Assembly: GCF_003491345.1 (NCBI RefSeq)
Contig: NZ_CP025512.1
Span: forward strand, 1,488,001 to 1,552,000
DNA: 64,000 nt
Direction: 5' to 3'
Origin: Neorhizobium sp. SOG26
GTDB lineage: Bacteria > Pseudomonadota > Alphaproteobacteria > Rhizobiales > Rhizobiaceae
The notes under the pieces are model-generated. The model searched no databases, was not told the origin of the DNA, and saw only the letters and a program-made list of their open reading frames with translations. The translations under genes were made by a program, and so were the position numbers. Positions 44,738 through 54,770 of the stretch are shown here, in pieces (the stretch's first letter is position 1; each line of letters starts with the position of its first letter).

Positions 44738-45520
44738 TTATGGAAGCTTTGCCGCCATCAGATCTTCATAGACGCCGTAGATGGCGAGGAAGTCGGCCGC
44801 TTTCAAGCTGGCGCCACCGATCAATGCACCATCGACATTCTCGATCGCCATCAACTCGGCGGCGTTGCTTGGCTTGACGGAACCGCCGTAAAGGATGCGC
44901 ATGCGCCGCCCCTCCTCGCCAAACCGCTCAACGAGTTCGGCGCGCATGAAGGCGTGCGCGACGGCAACGTCGGCCGCGGTCGGCGTCAGGCCGGTGCCGA
45001 TCGCCCAGACCGGCTCATAGGCAACAACCGTATCGTCGGCCGTGGAATCATCCGGCAGCGAGCCGAAGATCTGCCGCTTCAAAACCTCCAGCGTCTCGTA
45101 GGCATCCCGCTGGTCGGCCGTTTCACCGACACAGACGATTGCAGCCAGACCCGCCTCGTGGGCAGCCTGCGCCTTGGCGCGCACCACTGCGTCAGTCTCC
45201 CTGTGATCCTGACGGCGCTCCGAATGGCCAACGATGACATAGGTCCCGAAACAATCGGCAATCATCTCCGCCGAGATGTCACCCGTATGGGCGCCGCTCT
45301 GCTTGGCGTGGCAATCCTGCGCGCCGATCTGCAGCGGGCTGTCGGTCGCAAGCGCGGTTGCGACATAAAGGAGCGTGGCGGGCGGGCAGATCAGCGTCTC
45401 CACCCGTTCGGAGAGCGGCTGCAGGACCCCTTGCGCCATCGCCTTGATCTCGGAAAGGCTTTCGCGGGTGCCGTTCATCTTCCAGTTTCCGGCAACAAGC
45501 GGGCGCACGTCGGGCGTCAT
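44738..45520 (-). CDS. tpiA: Triosephosphate isomerase
   Basis: 260 residues from the ATG at 45520 ([17 protein letters not shown]); the open frame upstream is not protein-like. Motifs: the substrate lysine in GNWKMNG, the catalytic histidine in [10 protein letters not shown], the catalytic glutamate with the flexible loop in [18 protein letters not shown], and the phosphate loops [10 protein letters not shown] and GALIGGASL. It interconverts dihydroxyacetone phosphate and glyceraldehyde 3-phosphate. Its length is normal. It is read towards secG. Confidence 0.96.
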   Translation of the reverse strand: MTPDVRPLVAGNWKMNGTRESLSEIKAMAQGVLQPLSERVETLICPPATLLYVATALATDSPLQIGAQDCHAKQSGAHTGDISAEMIADCFGTYVIVGHSERRQDHRETDAVVRAKAQAAHEAGLAAIVCVGETADQRDAYETLEVLKRQIFGSLPDDSTADDTVVAYEPVWAIGTGLTPTAADVAVAHAFMRAELVERFGEEGRRMRILYGGSVKPSNAAELMAIENVDGALIGGASLKAADFLAIYGVYEDLMAAKLP

Positions 45521-45692
45521 CGGCAACACATTCCTCTTCTCATGGCTCCATTGAAGGAGCTCCTCCACATGGGAAGCAAGCTCGTCGCCTCCTCCACCCA
45601 CCTTCCTAAGCGAGGAACGGAGAGCACATCAAGGGCTTCGGCTTCAGTTCGACATCGAATATGGCAAGTCGTGCGCCGCAGCCAGATGGCGA

Positions 45693-46583
45693 TCACCGGC
45701 TGCGGGACGAGAGGATGAAGTTGAGGAGCTTGCGCCAGTCCACCATGCGGATGGGCGTGCCGTGCCCGCCGGTCTGAAACATGGTGAAGCGGGTCGGATA
45801 GCTGGATTTGCGCAGCTGGCGGAAGATGCCGAGCTGGTGGTTCGCCTTGTAGACGCTGTCGGCGCTGCCATGCGCGAAATAAATCGGCAGCTTGTTCTTC
45901 ACCGCCGGCGTCGTTGCCAGTCCGGGATCCGGAGGTCCGCCGAGCAGCGCCATGCCGCCAAGATACTGCACAGCCTCGCCATTGCGGCTGATATGCTGGC
46001 AGATGATGCCGCCCATGGAGGCACAGGCGAGGATAACCGGGCGCCCGGCGCTTTGTTCGAAGGCATGACGGATGAGGTTCGCGACATCGGCCGCGCCCTT
46101 TTCATCGAAGGACCGGATGCTTGGCGCGTAATAGACACTGCGGGACGCGACGACGAGGTTCTTGAGCCGGTTGAAATTGCCGCCAAAGCTGTAGTCGTTG
46201 GCACCGAGGCGCCGGTCGCCACCGCGCCCGTGGATGAAGATCACCGAGAAGGCCGCATTCGCCTCCTGTCCCACCCTGGTGACATCGAGCTTGCGGCCAG
46301 CGAGGTTGAGTGTCTCGTTCGCCTGGTAACGCCGCACCCCGAGCGAAACATAGGCATCCTTGACGCGCCGCTCCGGTTCCCGGTCGCGGCCGTTGATGTC
46401 GCGCATTTCCTGGTAGTCGATGAGTTCGTAGGCGCCGGAATCAGCGGTTTCGAGCACGGTCATGCGCGAAAACAGCTCGTCCTTGAACGGGCCGACAGGG
46501 CCCTGCTGCGCCGACACCGGAAGCGCCACGAGAAAGGCGAAAACGGCAAAAACAGCGTGACGAACGAAATGAACTGTGGACAT
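45693..46583 (-). CDS. Exported alpha/beta hydrolase
   Basis: 296 residues from the ATG at 46583. The signal peptide is clear: HFVRHAVFAVFAFLVALPVS with AQQ at the cleavage site. The alpha/beta hydrolase pattern follows: SVIFIHGRGGDRRLGANDYS (oxyanion-side HG), a nucleophile elbow ILACASMGGIIC with serine in AxSxG instead of the usual GxSxG, an acidic residue in YFAHGSADSVYKAN, and a late histidine in TGGHGTPIRM. It is therefore a likely periplasmic esterase or related hydrolase of unknown substrate. Frames reaching further upstream overlap parE antisense and are artefacts. It diverges from parE. Confidence 0.8.
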   Translation of the reverse strand: MSTVHFVRHAVFAVFAFLVALPVSAQQGPVGPFKDELFSRMTVLETADSGAYELIDYQEMRDINGRDREPERRVKDAYVSLGVRRYQANETLNLAGRKLDVTRVGQEANAAFSVIFIHGRGGDRRLGANDYSFGGNFNRLKNLVVASRSVYYAPSIRSFDEKGAADVANLIRHAFEQSAGRPVILACASMGGIICQHISRNGEAVQYLGGMALLGGPPDPGLATTPAVKNKLPIYFAHGSADSVYKANHQLGIFRQLRKSSYPTRFTMFQTGGHGTPIRMVDWRKLLNFILSSRSR

Positions 46584-46778
46584 GCCCGGCTCCACCTGCT
46601 TACTGACCGGCAAACGCCTTGCTAACGCAGGCTGCGCAACGCATTTCTCCAAGACGACCGTTTCCTCGCGGCATCGCGAACTCGCCGCCTTTCTGGCAGA
46701 ATCGCGAGTGATTCGAAACAGCATGAGATGGGTATGGCTTCCTCTTCCGCGCCCCGACAGGTAGTAACGACGCAATCC

Positions 46779-48830
46779 ATGGATGACAACAACGACCTCT
46801 TTGGCGACCTGACCGTGACGCCGAAGGTGGCTGCCAATGAACCGGCTCCTGCGGCGCGGGCTGAACGTGCTGCACCGCGCCCTGCCCCGGCACCGACGGG
46901 CGGCGATGACTACGGCGCATCCTCCATCCGCGTCCTTGAGGGGCTTGAGCCGGTGCGCATGCGTCCCGGCATGTATATCGGCGGCACGGACGAAAAGGCG
47001 CTCCACCACCTGTTCGCCGAAGTCATCGACAACTCGATGGACGAAGCGGTTGCCGGCCACGCCAACTTCATCGAGGTGCATCTCGACGCTGATGGCTTCC
47101 TAACCGTCACCGACAACGGCCGCGGTATTCCGGTGGAAAACCACCCGCAGGTGCCGGGCAAGTCGACGCTCGAAGTCATCATGACCAAGCTGCACGCGGG
47201 CGGCAAGTTCGACGGCAAGGCCTATGAGACCTCCGGCGGTCTGCATGGCGTCGGTGTCTCGGTTGTCAATGCGCTTTCGGATGTGCTCGAAGTCGAGGTC
47301 GCCCGAAACCGCAAGCTTTACCGGCAGCGCTTCTCGCGCGGTGTGCCGCAGGGTGGGCTCGAGGAACTGGGCGACGTCCACAACCGCCGCGGCACCCGTG
47401 TCCGCTTCCATCCCGATCCGCAGATCTTCGGCGATACTGCCAGGTTCGATGCCGGCCGCATCTTCCGCATGGCGCGATCCAAGGCGTACCTGTTTGGCGG
47501 TGTCGAGATCCGCTGGAGCTGCGACCCCGTTGTTCTGCCGGCTGGCGGCGAAATCCCTGAAAAGGCGGTCTTCCACTTCCCCGGCGGGCTCAAGGACTAT
47601 CTGGCCGCAACGCTTGGCAAGGACTTCACCGTCACCCGCGAGATCTTCGCGGGACGGACGGAAAAGACCGGCGGCCACGGCGCCATGGAATGGGCGATCA
47701 CCTGGTATGGTGGCGACCCGCAGCTTCATTCCTACTGCAACACCATCCCAACGCCCGAAGGTGGCACGCACGAGGCAGGTCTTCGCATCGCCCTGACCAA
47801 GGGGCTCAAGAACTACGCCGAACTGACGCAGAACAAACGCGCCGCGCAGATCACCACCGATGACGTGATGATCTCGGCTGTCGGTATGCTGTCCGTGTTC
47901 ATTCGCGAGCCCGAATTCGTCGGCCAGACGAAGGACAAGCTGGCGACGGTGGAAGCCCAGCGGATTGTGGAAAACACGCTGCGCGACCCGTTCGACCACT
48001 ACCTCGCCGGCAACCCAGCCGAGGCGGCGAAGCTGCTTGACTGGGTGATCGAGCGGGCCGAGGAGCGCCTGCGCCGCCGCAAGGAAAAGGAAGTCAACCG
48101 CAAGACCGCGGTGCGCAAGCTGCGCCTGCCGGGCAAGCTGGCTGACTGTTCGCAGAACACCGCCGAAGGCGCAGAACTTTTCATCGTCGAAGGTGACTCG
48201 GCCGGCGGCTCGGCAAAACAGGGCCGCAACCGTGCCAACCAGGCGATCCTTCCGCTACGCGGCAAGATCCTGAACGTCGGCAGCGCAAGCCGTGACAAGC
48301 TCTCGGCCAACCAGCAGATCGCCGACCTCATCCAGGCGCTCGGCTGCGGCACGCGCAGCAAGTATCGTGAAGAAGACCTCCGTTACGAGCGCGTCATCAT
48401 CATGACCGATGCGGACGTCGACGGCGCCCATATCGCGTCGCTGCTGATCACCTTCTTCTACCAGGAAATGCCGGAGCTGATCCGCGGCAACCATCTCTAT
48501 CTCGCGGTGCCGCCGCTCTATGTGCTGCGCCAAGGCGGCAAGACAGTCTACGCTCGCGACGACGCGCATCGTGCCGAGCTGATGAATACGGTGTTCAAGG
48601 GCAAGAAGGTCGAAATCGGCCGCTTCAAAGGCCTGGGCGAAATGATGCCGGCGCAGTTGAAGGAAACGACGATGGACCCGGCGCACCGGACGCTGCTTCG
48701 GGTGTCGATCGACGAGGTGGATTTCGAGGGCACCCGCGAAGCCGTCGATAACCTCATGGGCACCAAGGCCGATGCCCGCTTCCGGTTCATCCAGGAGCGC
48801 GCCGCCTTCGCCCAGAACCTCGACATCTAG
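46779..48830 (+). CDS. parE: DNA topoisomerase IV subunit B
   Basis: 683 residues from the ATG at 46779 (MDDNNDLFGDL); an ATG at 46728 would add 17 residues and cannot be excluded. GHKL ATPase motifs: VIDNSMDEAVAGHANFIEVH, VTDNGRGIPVE, GGLHGVGVSVVNAL. The TOPRIM domain follows with LFIVEGDSAGGSAKQGR and RVIIMTDADVDGAHIASLL, then the conserved end FKGLGEMMPAQLKETT. It decatenates chromosomes together with ParC. Length, and the lack of the GyrB insert, favour ParE over GyrB. It is a single gene here, tail-to-tail with the bacteriophytochrome. Confidence 0.93.
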   Translation: MDDNNDLFGDLTVTPKVAANEPAPAARAERAAPRPAPAPTGGDDYGASSIRVLEGLEPVRMRPGMYIGGTDEKALHHLFAEVIDNSMDEAVAGHANFIEVHLDADGFLTVTDNGRGIPVENHPQVPGKSTLEVIMTKLHAGGKFDGKAYETSGGLHGVGVSVVNALSDVLEVEVARNRKLYRQRFSRGVPQGGLEELGDVHNRRGTRVRFHPDPQIFGDTARFDAGRIFRMARSKAYLFGGVEIRWSCDPVVLPAGGEIPEKAVFHFPGGLKDYLAATLGKDFTVTREIFAGRTEKTGGHGAMEWAITWYGGDPQLHSYCNTIPTPEGGTHEAGLRIALTKGLKNYAELTQNKRAAQITTDDVMISAVGMLSVFIREPEFVGQTKDKLATVEAQRIVENTLRDPFDHYLAGNPAEAAKLLDWVIERAEERLRRRKEKEVNRKTAVRKLRLPGKLADCSQNTAEGAELFIVEGDSAGGSAKQGRNRANQAILPLRGKILNVGSASRDKLSANQQIADLIQALGCGTRSKYREEDLRYERVIIMTDADVDGAHIASLLITFFYQEMPELIRGNHLYLAVPPLYVLRQGGKTVYARDDAHRAELMNTVFKGKKVEIGRFKGLGEMMPAQLKETTMDPAHRTLLRVSIDEVDFEGTREAVDNLMGTKADARFRFIQERAAFAQNLDI

Positions 48831-48850
48831 CGTCGAAGCCTACAAAGCCT

Positions 48851-51418
48851 TCAAGACGACTGGGTGCCGTTCGTACGAGACACCAGCACGTTGGTCACGG
48901 CGCTGATCAGCGTCGCAGCCTCATACGGCTTTCGCACCACTGGCGCCGAAAAGCTCGACGGGATGATCGAGCGGTCGCTGTAACCGGTTGCGAAGACAAA
49001 CGGGATGTCGCGGCGGATCAGTTCCTCCGCGATCGGCAATGACGTGCCCGAGCCGAGATTGACGTCGAGAATTGCAAAATCCGGGGTGTACTCCTTCAGG
49101 CGGCGGAAGGCATCGGCCGCCGATGGCGTCGTCGTCACCTTGTTGATGCCGTGATCGGCTAGCATCGCCTCGACATCCGCTGCAATCAGCATCTGGTCTT
49201 CGACAAGTAGCAGTTCGAGATCCGCCAGACTTGCTGCGCCATTGGTGGCGGACGGCAAGGCATCCGCTGAGACGACGACGGGCTCGGCTGGATCCGTTTC
49301 GACGTGGATGTGCTTGCTTGGGATGAGGAAGCGAGCCCTGACGCCCTCAGGCCGGTAATCCACTGTCGCCTGGCCATCCAGTTCGTACGGAACGCTGCGA
49401 CCGATCAGCACGCTGCCAAAGCCGCTGCGCTGGGGCGGACGCACGAGAGGCCCACCGTCTTCGACCCAGTTCAGTTCGCAATCGCCGTTCGGCAGATGGC
49501 TCCACTCGATATCAAGCCGTCCGCCGTCCTGCGACAGCGCGCCATATTTGGCCGCATTGGTGGACATCTCATGCAGCACCAGGGCCATGACTGAAAATGT
49601 CCGGCTATCGAGCCATACCCTGGGGCCCTTCAAGGTCACCGTGCGGCGACCCTCGCTATAGGGCTTGAGCTCGGCCTCAAGAAGATCGCAAAGCAGGCCG
49701 CCATCGCTGCCGCGCACGACCTGGTCATGCGCCAGCGCCAGCGCCTGGATGCGGCCCTTCAAGGCGGCGATGTAATCCTGAAGGCTGACCTTGGCATCGA
49801 CCGAGTGGCCAACCAGCGCCTTGATGATCGACAGGATGTTCTTGACGCGGTGGTTCAGTTCCTCGTTCAGCATCCGCTGGCGGACATCGGCCTTGTCGCG
49901 TTCATCGGCCAGGAGTTCGTTGTGATGCAGGACGATCTCCACCAGGACCGCACGGATCGCGTCGGCAATTTCCCGATCGCCGTCCGTCCAGGGCTGCGCC
50001 TGGTGATGGACGAGTTCCTTCCAGATCGCAAAGCTCTTGCGCGGCGTCAGACGATCGCCCAGGGGACCAACATTGTAGGACTTGTCGGGATTGCCGGCCC
50101 AGTTGAGCGTCTGCACAACCTCGCGGCGGAAGAAGAACAGGTAGTCCCTCGGACGCTGCGACAGCGGGATGGCGATGACGCCGCAGACATTCTCCGGTGA
50201 CACACGCGAATCCGGCAGGTCCCGCGAGAGGTAGGATGTCGTCCAGACGCGTCCGCCACCGGCAACGCCGATCAGTTCCGTCAGTTCGGCAGCGAGTTCC
50301 TGCGACGGTGCGGTGCCGTTGCTCGACCAGATGCCGTCCAGCCACAGCCCGATGCCGTCGCACGGGATCATGGCCGAGAAGTCTCCGAGGGAGGTGCGCA
50401 GAAGCTCGCCGATATTGTCGTGATGCGAGGCCGTATGCAGGAAGCGGTCGAGCGACCGGCGGGCGCCGCTGACGGTTTCCATCAACTGCCGCTGCTTCAG
50501 CGTGTTGAGGTGCAGAGAGAAGAACTCGCCAAAGGTTTCGGCCGCCACGCGCTGCGGCATCGACAGCGTCTTCGGCGAATACTGGTGACAGGCGATCAGG
50601 CCCCACAATTCCTCGTCGACAACGATGGAGATCGACATCGAGGCGGCGACGCCCATGTTGCGAAGGTATTCGCAGTGCACCGGGGATACACTGCGCAGAT
50701 GCGCAAATGAAAGGTCCAGCGGCTCGCCCGCCTCGTCCAGTTCCGGCACGATCGGCACGCGCTCGCCGCTGGCGTCGGCAATGATGCGAACGGTGTTCTT
50801 GAGGTAGAGTGCGCGGGCCTGCTTGGGGATATCGCTGGCCGGGAAGTACTGGCCCTTGAAGCTTTCCAGGTCACGGCGCTTGTATTCGCTGACGACTTTA
50901 CCGGATCCATCCTCCTCAAACCGGTAGACCATGACGCGGTCATAGCCGAGCATCGCATAAGTGAGCCGCGCCGCAGCGTCGCTGAGCCGGTCGAGGCTGC
51001 CGACATTGCGGATGCGGCTGATCAGCATGCGGGCGACTTCAAGCGGCTGGTCGGAATCGGTCGAGGCCGGCTCGAACTCAAGGATCACGGCGGATGCCAG
51101 CCGATGGATCGCGATGTCGAAGATGCCACCCGACGGCAGCTTCACCGCGTGCCGCAGCGCCGGTCGTGCCGGGTCATCGGAGGTCGCGAGCGCGTTGCGC
51201 AGGCTGTGGGCCGCCTCTCCACCGACAATGTCTTCCAGCCGCTTGCCGTTCAGGCCATCGCCGATGGACAACATCTCTGGTGCATTGGCGGAATAACGCA
51301 GGATCTCCGAGCCCGCGGAATCGCAGGCGAGAAGACACCCATGAGGCTGGATGCTGCCGGGAATGTGGATGGGCTCTCGGTCGCAGTTGGTGAGATCGAC
51401 CGTCTGCATGGGGGGCAT
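48851..51418 (-). CDS. Bacteriophytochrome: PAS-GAF-PHY, HWE histidine kinase, receiver
   Basis: 855 residues from the ATG at 51418, after AGGAA; a TTG at 51448 is in frame. The biliverdin-attaching cysteine is Cys12 (DLTNCDREPIHIPGSIQPHG). The GAF pocket contains FPASDIPKQARALYLKN and the PHY tongue the usual WxE/PRxSF-like residues (LTPRKSFAIWKE). The kinase is of the HWE type (LNEELNHRVKNILSIIKALV), and a C-terminal receiver follows (LLVEDQMLIAADVEAMLA, DFAILDVNLGSGTSL). This domain order is that of the Agrobacterium AgP2/bathy-type phytochromes. It is a red/far-red light sensor kinase with its own receiver; no separate output gene is adjacent. Confidence 0.93.
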   Translation of the reverse strand: MPPMQTVDLTNCDREPIHIPGSIQPHGCLLACDSAGSEILRYSANAPEMLSIGDGLNGKRLEDIVGGEAAHSLRNALATSDDPARPALRHAVKLPSGGIFDIAIHRLASAVILEFEPASTDSDQPLEVARMLISRIRNVGSLDRLSDAAARLTYAMLGYDRVMVYRFEEDGSGKVVSEYKRRDLESFKGQYFPASDIPKQARALYLKNTVRIIADASGERVPIVPELDEAGEPLDLSFAHLRSVSPVHCEYLRNMGVAASMSISIVVDEELWGLIACHQYSPKTLSMPQRVAAETFGEFFSLHLNTLKQRQLMETVSGARRSLDRFLHTASHHDNIGELLRTSLGDFSAMIPCDGIGLWLDGIWSSNGTAPSQELAAELTELIGVAGGGRVWTTSYLSRDLPDSRVSPENVCGVIAIPLSQRPRDYLFFFRREVVQTLNWAGNPDKSYNVGPLGDRLTPRKSFAIWKELVHHQAQPWTDGDREIADAIRAVLVEIVLHHNELLADERDKADVRQRMLNEELNHRVKNILSIIKALVGHSVDAKVSLQDYIAALKGRIQALALAHDQVVRGSDGGLLCDLLEAELKPYSEGRRTVTLKGPRVWLDSRTFSVMALVLHEMSTNAAKYGALSQDGGRLDIEWSHLPNGDCELNWVEDGGPLVRPPQRSGFGSVLIGRSVPYELDGQATVDYRPEGVRARFLIPSKHIHVETDPAEPVVVSADALPSATNGAASLADLELLLVEDQMLIAADVEAMLADHGINKVTTTPSAADAFRRLKEYTPDFAILDVNLGSGTSLPIAEELIRRDIPFVFATGYSDRSIIPSSFSAPVVRKPYEAATLISAVTNVLVSRTNGTQSS

Positions 51419-51636
51419 GTCAAAGTTCCTGAAAGCCGTCTCCGCCAAACGACATGAGCAGCAAAAGCACTGGTTCCCGCCAAAGACTGAAAACGGTCAC
51501 CTCATTACGATTAGCATCAACTCCGGCACAAACCGGCACACAGCAACATATTTCTATCGCATCTGCTGTTTAGGGCAAGCAGATGCTTGCCTAATTGGCG
51601 TTACAAAGTCTTGCGGCAAGAGGCTCCGTCAGCCAT

Positions 51637-52875
51637 ATGATGACGGGGAAACCCCAAGGAATGAAGCTGGTGAATGGAAGTGTAGATCATAAGGCCGCCC
51701 CGGAGCCGCGTTGGCTGGGCCCGGCGGCGCCTAGTCGTGTTGCGTTGATCCCTCCCATTTCTGCAGCCCGATGGCTTCTCATCCTCGTTGTTGCGGCAGG
51801 CATCTACTTCTTCCACGGCTTCCTCGTGCCGGTGCTGGCAGCCCTCGTCATCGGCTTTGCAAGCTGGCCTCTCTATCGCAGGCTGCTTCGGGCTGTCGGC
51901 GGCAGCACCACGATCGGCGCAACGCTTGCCATCATTGCCATCCTCGTCTTCCTGATCGTACCCCTCGCGGTAGCCATCACCTATACGATCGGCGAAGTTC
52001 GCCAGTGGATCGTCTGGGCTGCCGAGGTCAACCGGTTCGGTGCGCCCCCACCGGCCTGGATTACCGGCCTGCCATGGGTCGGTGAATGGCTCGGCGTGCA
52101 ATGGGTTCAGCGGATCGGCTCGCCTGGCGCGATCGGCGAGCTCATCCAGATCGTCAGCGGCGCCAATATCGGCAATATCTATCGTGCGATCCTGGCGGCC
52201 GGCGACGGCGCCTTCCACCTTGCGTTGACCCTGATCTTCATGCTGATCGCGCTGTTCTTCGTTTATCGCGACGGCGCTTCCTTCAGCCAGCAGATCGACC
52301 TGCTCGGGGAACGCATCCTGCCGTCGCGGTGGGAGCGGATCTCGCGTGTTGTTCCCGCCACCATCAGTTCCACGGTCACGGGCCAGACGCTGATTGCGAT
52401 TGGGGAAGGCATCGTGCTCGGTATCGCCTACTGGATCGCCGGCGTCCCCTCGCCCGTGACGCTTGGCGTCATCACAGGTTTCATGGCACTTATTCCGGGT
52501 GGCGCGCCGCTCTCCTTCACGCTGATCTCCTTCTACCTCGTCGCCAATGGCAACTATGTTGCCGGCCTCGGGCTGCTGACCTGGGGGACGGTAGAGCTCT
52601 TCATCGTCGACAAGACGCTGCGACCCCGGCTGGTCGGCGGTCCGATCAAGCTGCCCTTCCTGCCGACCTTCTTCGGGCTGGTCGGTGGCGTCAGCACGAT
52701 GGGCTTCCTTGGCCTGTTCATCGGTCCGGTGCTGATGGCACTGCTTGTGTCGATCTGGCGGGAATGGATCCGGGAAGTGCGCAACGCCGAGACAGGCGAG
52801 ATCGAGGCGGCAGACCTCGCGACCGGTCCCGCCGAACATCCGGTGGTCCGGACCGCTGCGTCCATCAAGAACTGA
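51637..52875 (+). CDS. AI-2E family membrane transporter
   Basis: About 412 residues if the ATG at 51637 is used; ATG 51661 is an alternative and the start is uncertain. It has seven to eight membrane segments (LLILVVAAGIYFFHGFLVPV, TLAIIAILVFLIVPLAVAIT, ALTLIFMLIALFFVYRDGAS, FFGLVGGVSTMGFLGLFIGP). The family signatures are VTGQTLIAIGEGIVLGIAYW and GFMALIPGGAPL. AI-2E (UPF0118) proteins are permeases; members have been linked to autoinducer export or sodium/proton exchange, and none of this can be decided here. It converges on a DUF2336 gene, 11 bases between the stops. Confidence 0.88.
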   Translation: MMTGKPQGMKLVNGSVDHKAAPEPRWLGPAAPSRVALIPPISAARWLLILVVAAGIYFFHGFLVPVLAALVIGFASWPLYRRLLRAVGGSTTIGATLAIIAILVFLIVPLAVAITYTIGEVRQWIVWAAEVNRFGAPPPAWITGLPWVGEWLGVQWVQRIGSPGAIGELIQIVSGANIGNIYRAILAAGDGAFHLALTLIFMLIALFFVYRDGASFSQQIDLLGERILPSRWERISRVVPATISSTVTGQTLIAIGEGIVLGIAYWIAGVPSPVTLGVITGFMALIPGGAPLSFTLISFYLVANGNYVAGLGLLTWGTVELFIVDKTLRPRLVGGPIKLPFLPTFFGLVGGVSTMGFLGLFIGPVLMALLVSIWREWIREVRNAETGEIEAADLATGPAEHPVVRTAASIKN

Positions 52876-52886
52876 TTGGCTAAGGC

Positions 52887-54011
52887 TCAGGCTGCGATCG
52901 AAAGACGGCTTGCGTAAGAGCGGGCATTGAGGCGCTCTTCAACACGGCAGAGCTTTTCGAGCATGTCGAGGACTTCGATCGGCGCGGCGAGCGTATTGCG
53001 GTCCTGGCGCAGTCTTTCGAGAAGACGCAGTGAGATGCTGCCGACGGCGAGTTCGGACGCGGCCTGACGCCACAGGAGCACGGCTTCCACGAATACTTCA
53101 GCCAGTTCCCGGCCGAGGCCTGCAGCCTCGAACAGCGCGCGCACGGCGTGAACGCGGGCAGTGGCTAAAATGGAGCGGACGCGCCGCTCCTCCAATCCTG
53201 ACAGGGACACCATGGCTTTGGCAAAGAAATCTACCTTGCCGGTGCAGAGCGCGTGGATGAGGAAGGCAGGCGTCAGGTGACCGCCAGCACGCAGGTGCTC
53301 GACGAGCGCCACGACCTCGTTGCCGGCTGCCGTGCCGGCGATGGTGACGGTTGCCGCTTCGCCGGCCTCGCGCATGACGTGTTCGATGCGGCCGGATGCC
53401 ATGGTCCCGCAGACGAGCGGCGAGCGCAGCAAGGTTTCTGCCACGCTGGTCACCAGCATGTGGCGGGCATCAGCCGGCAGGTCCTCGCGATCAAGCAGCA
53501 TGTTGCGGATGTCGCAGCGATGGCCGAAGCGCTCAGCGAGGCGCCGCAGCGATGCCCGGGTGATGGATGCCGTCTCGTTTTCGAGCAGGATCAGCGCCTC
53601 GCCCTCGTCGCCGATTTCGGCGATTGCGGCTGCCACGCAGCGCGACAGCGACGGACGGGCGGCAATGATGCCTCTCCGGAGGCTGTCACCGCGCCCGGCG
53701 AGATCGACGAGGTCGTCATCCGTCAGCACGGGCGAGCGGGTAATGACGGTGCAGGCGATTTCCGGCTGGTCTTCGGCGAGCGAGATGATCACGCCACGCG
53801 GGGCGATGTCAGCGTCAGCGAGCGCTTCGGCAAGAGCCAGGCGAACGCGGGGAGACGGATCATCGAGCAGGTAGGTCATGGCGAGCCCTGCGGCGCGCTG
53901 GCGCTCCGTGCCTGCAAGACATTGCAGATAGGCGCGCCCCAATGCATTCGCCGCCTTGGCCCGATCACCCGCCTTTGCCGTTTCCGACCAACGAAGAAAT
54001 GCCTCTACAAT
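52887..54011 (-). CDS. DUF2336 protein (helical repeat)
   Basis: 374 residues, starting at the GTG at 54011 (VIVEAFLRWSETAKAGDRAK), the usual start of this alphaproteobacterial family; an open frame seven codons longer exists. The N-terminal half reads as HEAT-like helical repeats (LDDPSPRVRLALAEALADAD, ASITRASLRRLAERFGHRC), the DUF2336 pattern. No enzymatic motif, signal or membrane segment. Family members are of unknown function; HEAT-like surfaces usually bind proteins. It is a single gene between the AI-2E permease and a flavin reductase. Confidence 0.85.
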   Translation of the reverse strand: MVEAFLRWSETAKAGDRAKAANALGRAYLQCLAGTERQRAAGLAMTYLLDDPSPRVRLALAEALADADIAPRGVIISLAEDQPEIACTVITRSPVLTDDDLVDLAGRGDSLRRGIIAARPSLSRCVAAAIAEIGDEGEALILLENETASITRASLRRLAERFGHRCDIRNMLLDREDLPADARHMLVTSVAETLLRSPLVCGTMASGRIEHVMREAGEAATVTIAGTAAGNEVVALVEHLRAGGHLTPAFLIHALCTGKVDFFAKAMVSLSGLEERRVRSILATARVHAVRALFEAAGLGRELAEVFVEAVLLWRQAASELAVGSISLRLLERLRQDRNTLAAPIEVLDMLEKLCRVEERLNARSYASRLSIAA

Positions 54012-54114
54012 CACGCCCCAGCCCCAGAACACATGCCGGAGGAACTCCGGTCGGCTGTCATGAAAGCTAGCGCTTAATAGTTTAAGATTGGTTCACCATG
54101 TTCATTAAGGCTGC

Positions 54115-54136
54115 AAGGCCCGGATATCCGGGCCTT
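54115..54136. terminator. Palindromic terminator after the flavin reductase gene
   Basis: AAGGCCCGGATATCCGGGCCTT is a perfect 22-base palindrome, 13 bases past the end of the minus-strand flavin reductase gene. Its loop is very tight and the T-run short, so efficiency is uncertain; it could serve both strands. Confidence 0.6.
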
Positions 54137-54149
54137 TCGGAGCCGAAAT

Positions 54150-54764
54150 TCAGCCTCGTGCAACGGCCGGGCGCGACATCTGGAACACGTCCGTGCCGCC
54201 ATCGGCATAGTCCATGTAGCCCATGCGGGCGATGGGCTTGGCAAGCGACATGTCGATTCGCCCGTCGCGCAGAATCGTTTCGCTGATGTGGATGCCGGTC
54301 ACCTCGCCCAGCACCATGAACGAGCCTGACGCTTCGCCATCGAGCCCCTTGGGGTTGATGATCTCGGTCACGCGGCATTCGAGCACCGTATAAGCTTCCG
54401 CCACGAAGGGCGCATCCACCGTCACGGCCATCTTCGCCGTCAGCCTGGAGAGCTCGAATTCGCTGACGCCGTATTCCACGGCCGCAGACGACGCGTTCAC
54501 CTGCTCGGCAAGATGCCGGCTGGCGAGGCTTGCCGTAAAGGCGCCGGTTTCCTCGGCGTTCTTCAGGCTGTGCTTGCGCCCGCTCGACGAGAACATCACG
54601 AGCTTCGGCTGGTCGGAGACGATATTGAAGAAGGAGTAGGGTGAGAGGTTCAGCGAACCATCCCTGCCTTTCGTTCCGATCCAGCCGATCGGCCGCGGCG
54701 CAACGATCGCCTTGAACGGATCATGCTTGAGACCATGCTGGTTGGTGTCTGTCGTGTAGAACAT
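54150..54764 (-). CDS. Flavin reductase family protein (FMN-binding split barrel)
   Basis: 204 residues. The FMN-binding split-barrel pattern is clear: FKAIVAPRPIGWIGTKGRDG, LNLSPYSFFNIVSDQPKLVM, AEETGAFTASLASRHLAEQV and, near the end, KPIARMGYMDYADGG. Such proteins bind FMN and act as NAD(P)H:flavin oxidoreductases or as partners of monooxygenases. It starts 6 bases after the nitroreductase gene, so the two flavoproteins share a transcript. There is no hint of the physiological electron acceptor. Confidence 0.88.
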   Translation of the reverse strand: MFYTTDTNQHGLKHDPFKAIVAPRPIGWIGTKGRDGSLNLSPYSFFNIVSDQPKLVMFSSSGRKHSLKNAEETGAFTASLASRHLAEQVNASSAAVEYGVSEFELSRLTAKMAVTVDAPFVAEAYTVLECRVTEIINPKGLDGEASGSFMVLGEVTGIHISETILRDGRIDMSLAKPIARMGYMDYADGGTDVFQMSRPAVARG

Positions 54765-54770
54765 CTGGCC

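Noticed and set aside
46728..46778. Upstream start for parE
   Set aside because: The ATG at 46728 is in frame but adds residues unlike ParE N-termini; kept only as an alternative.
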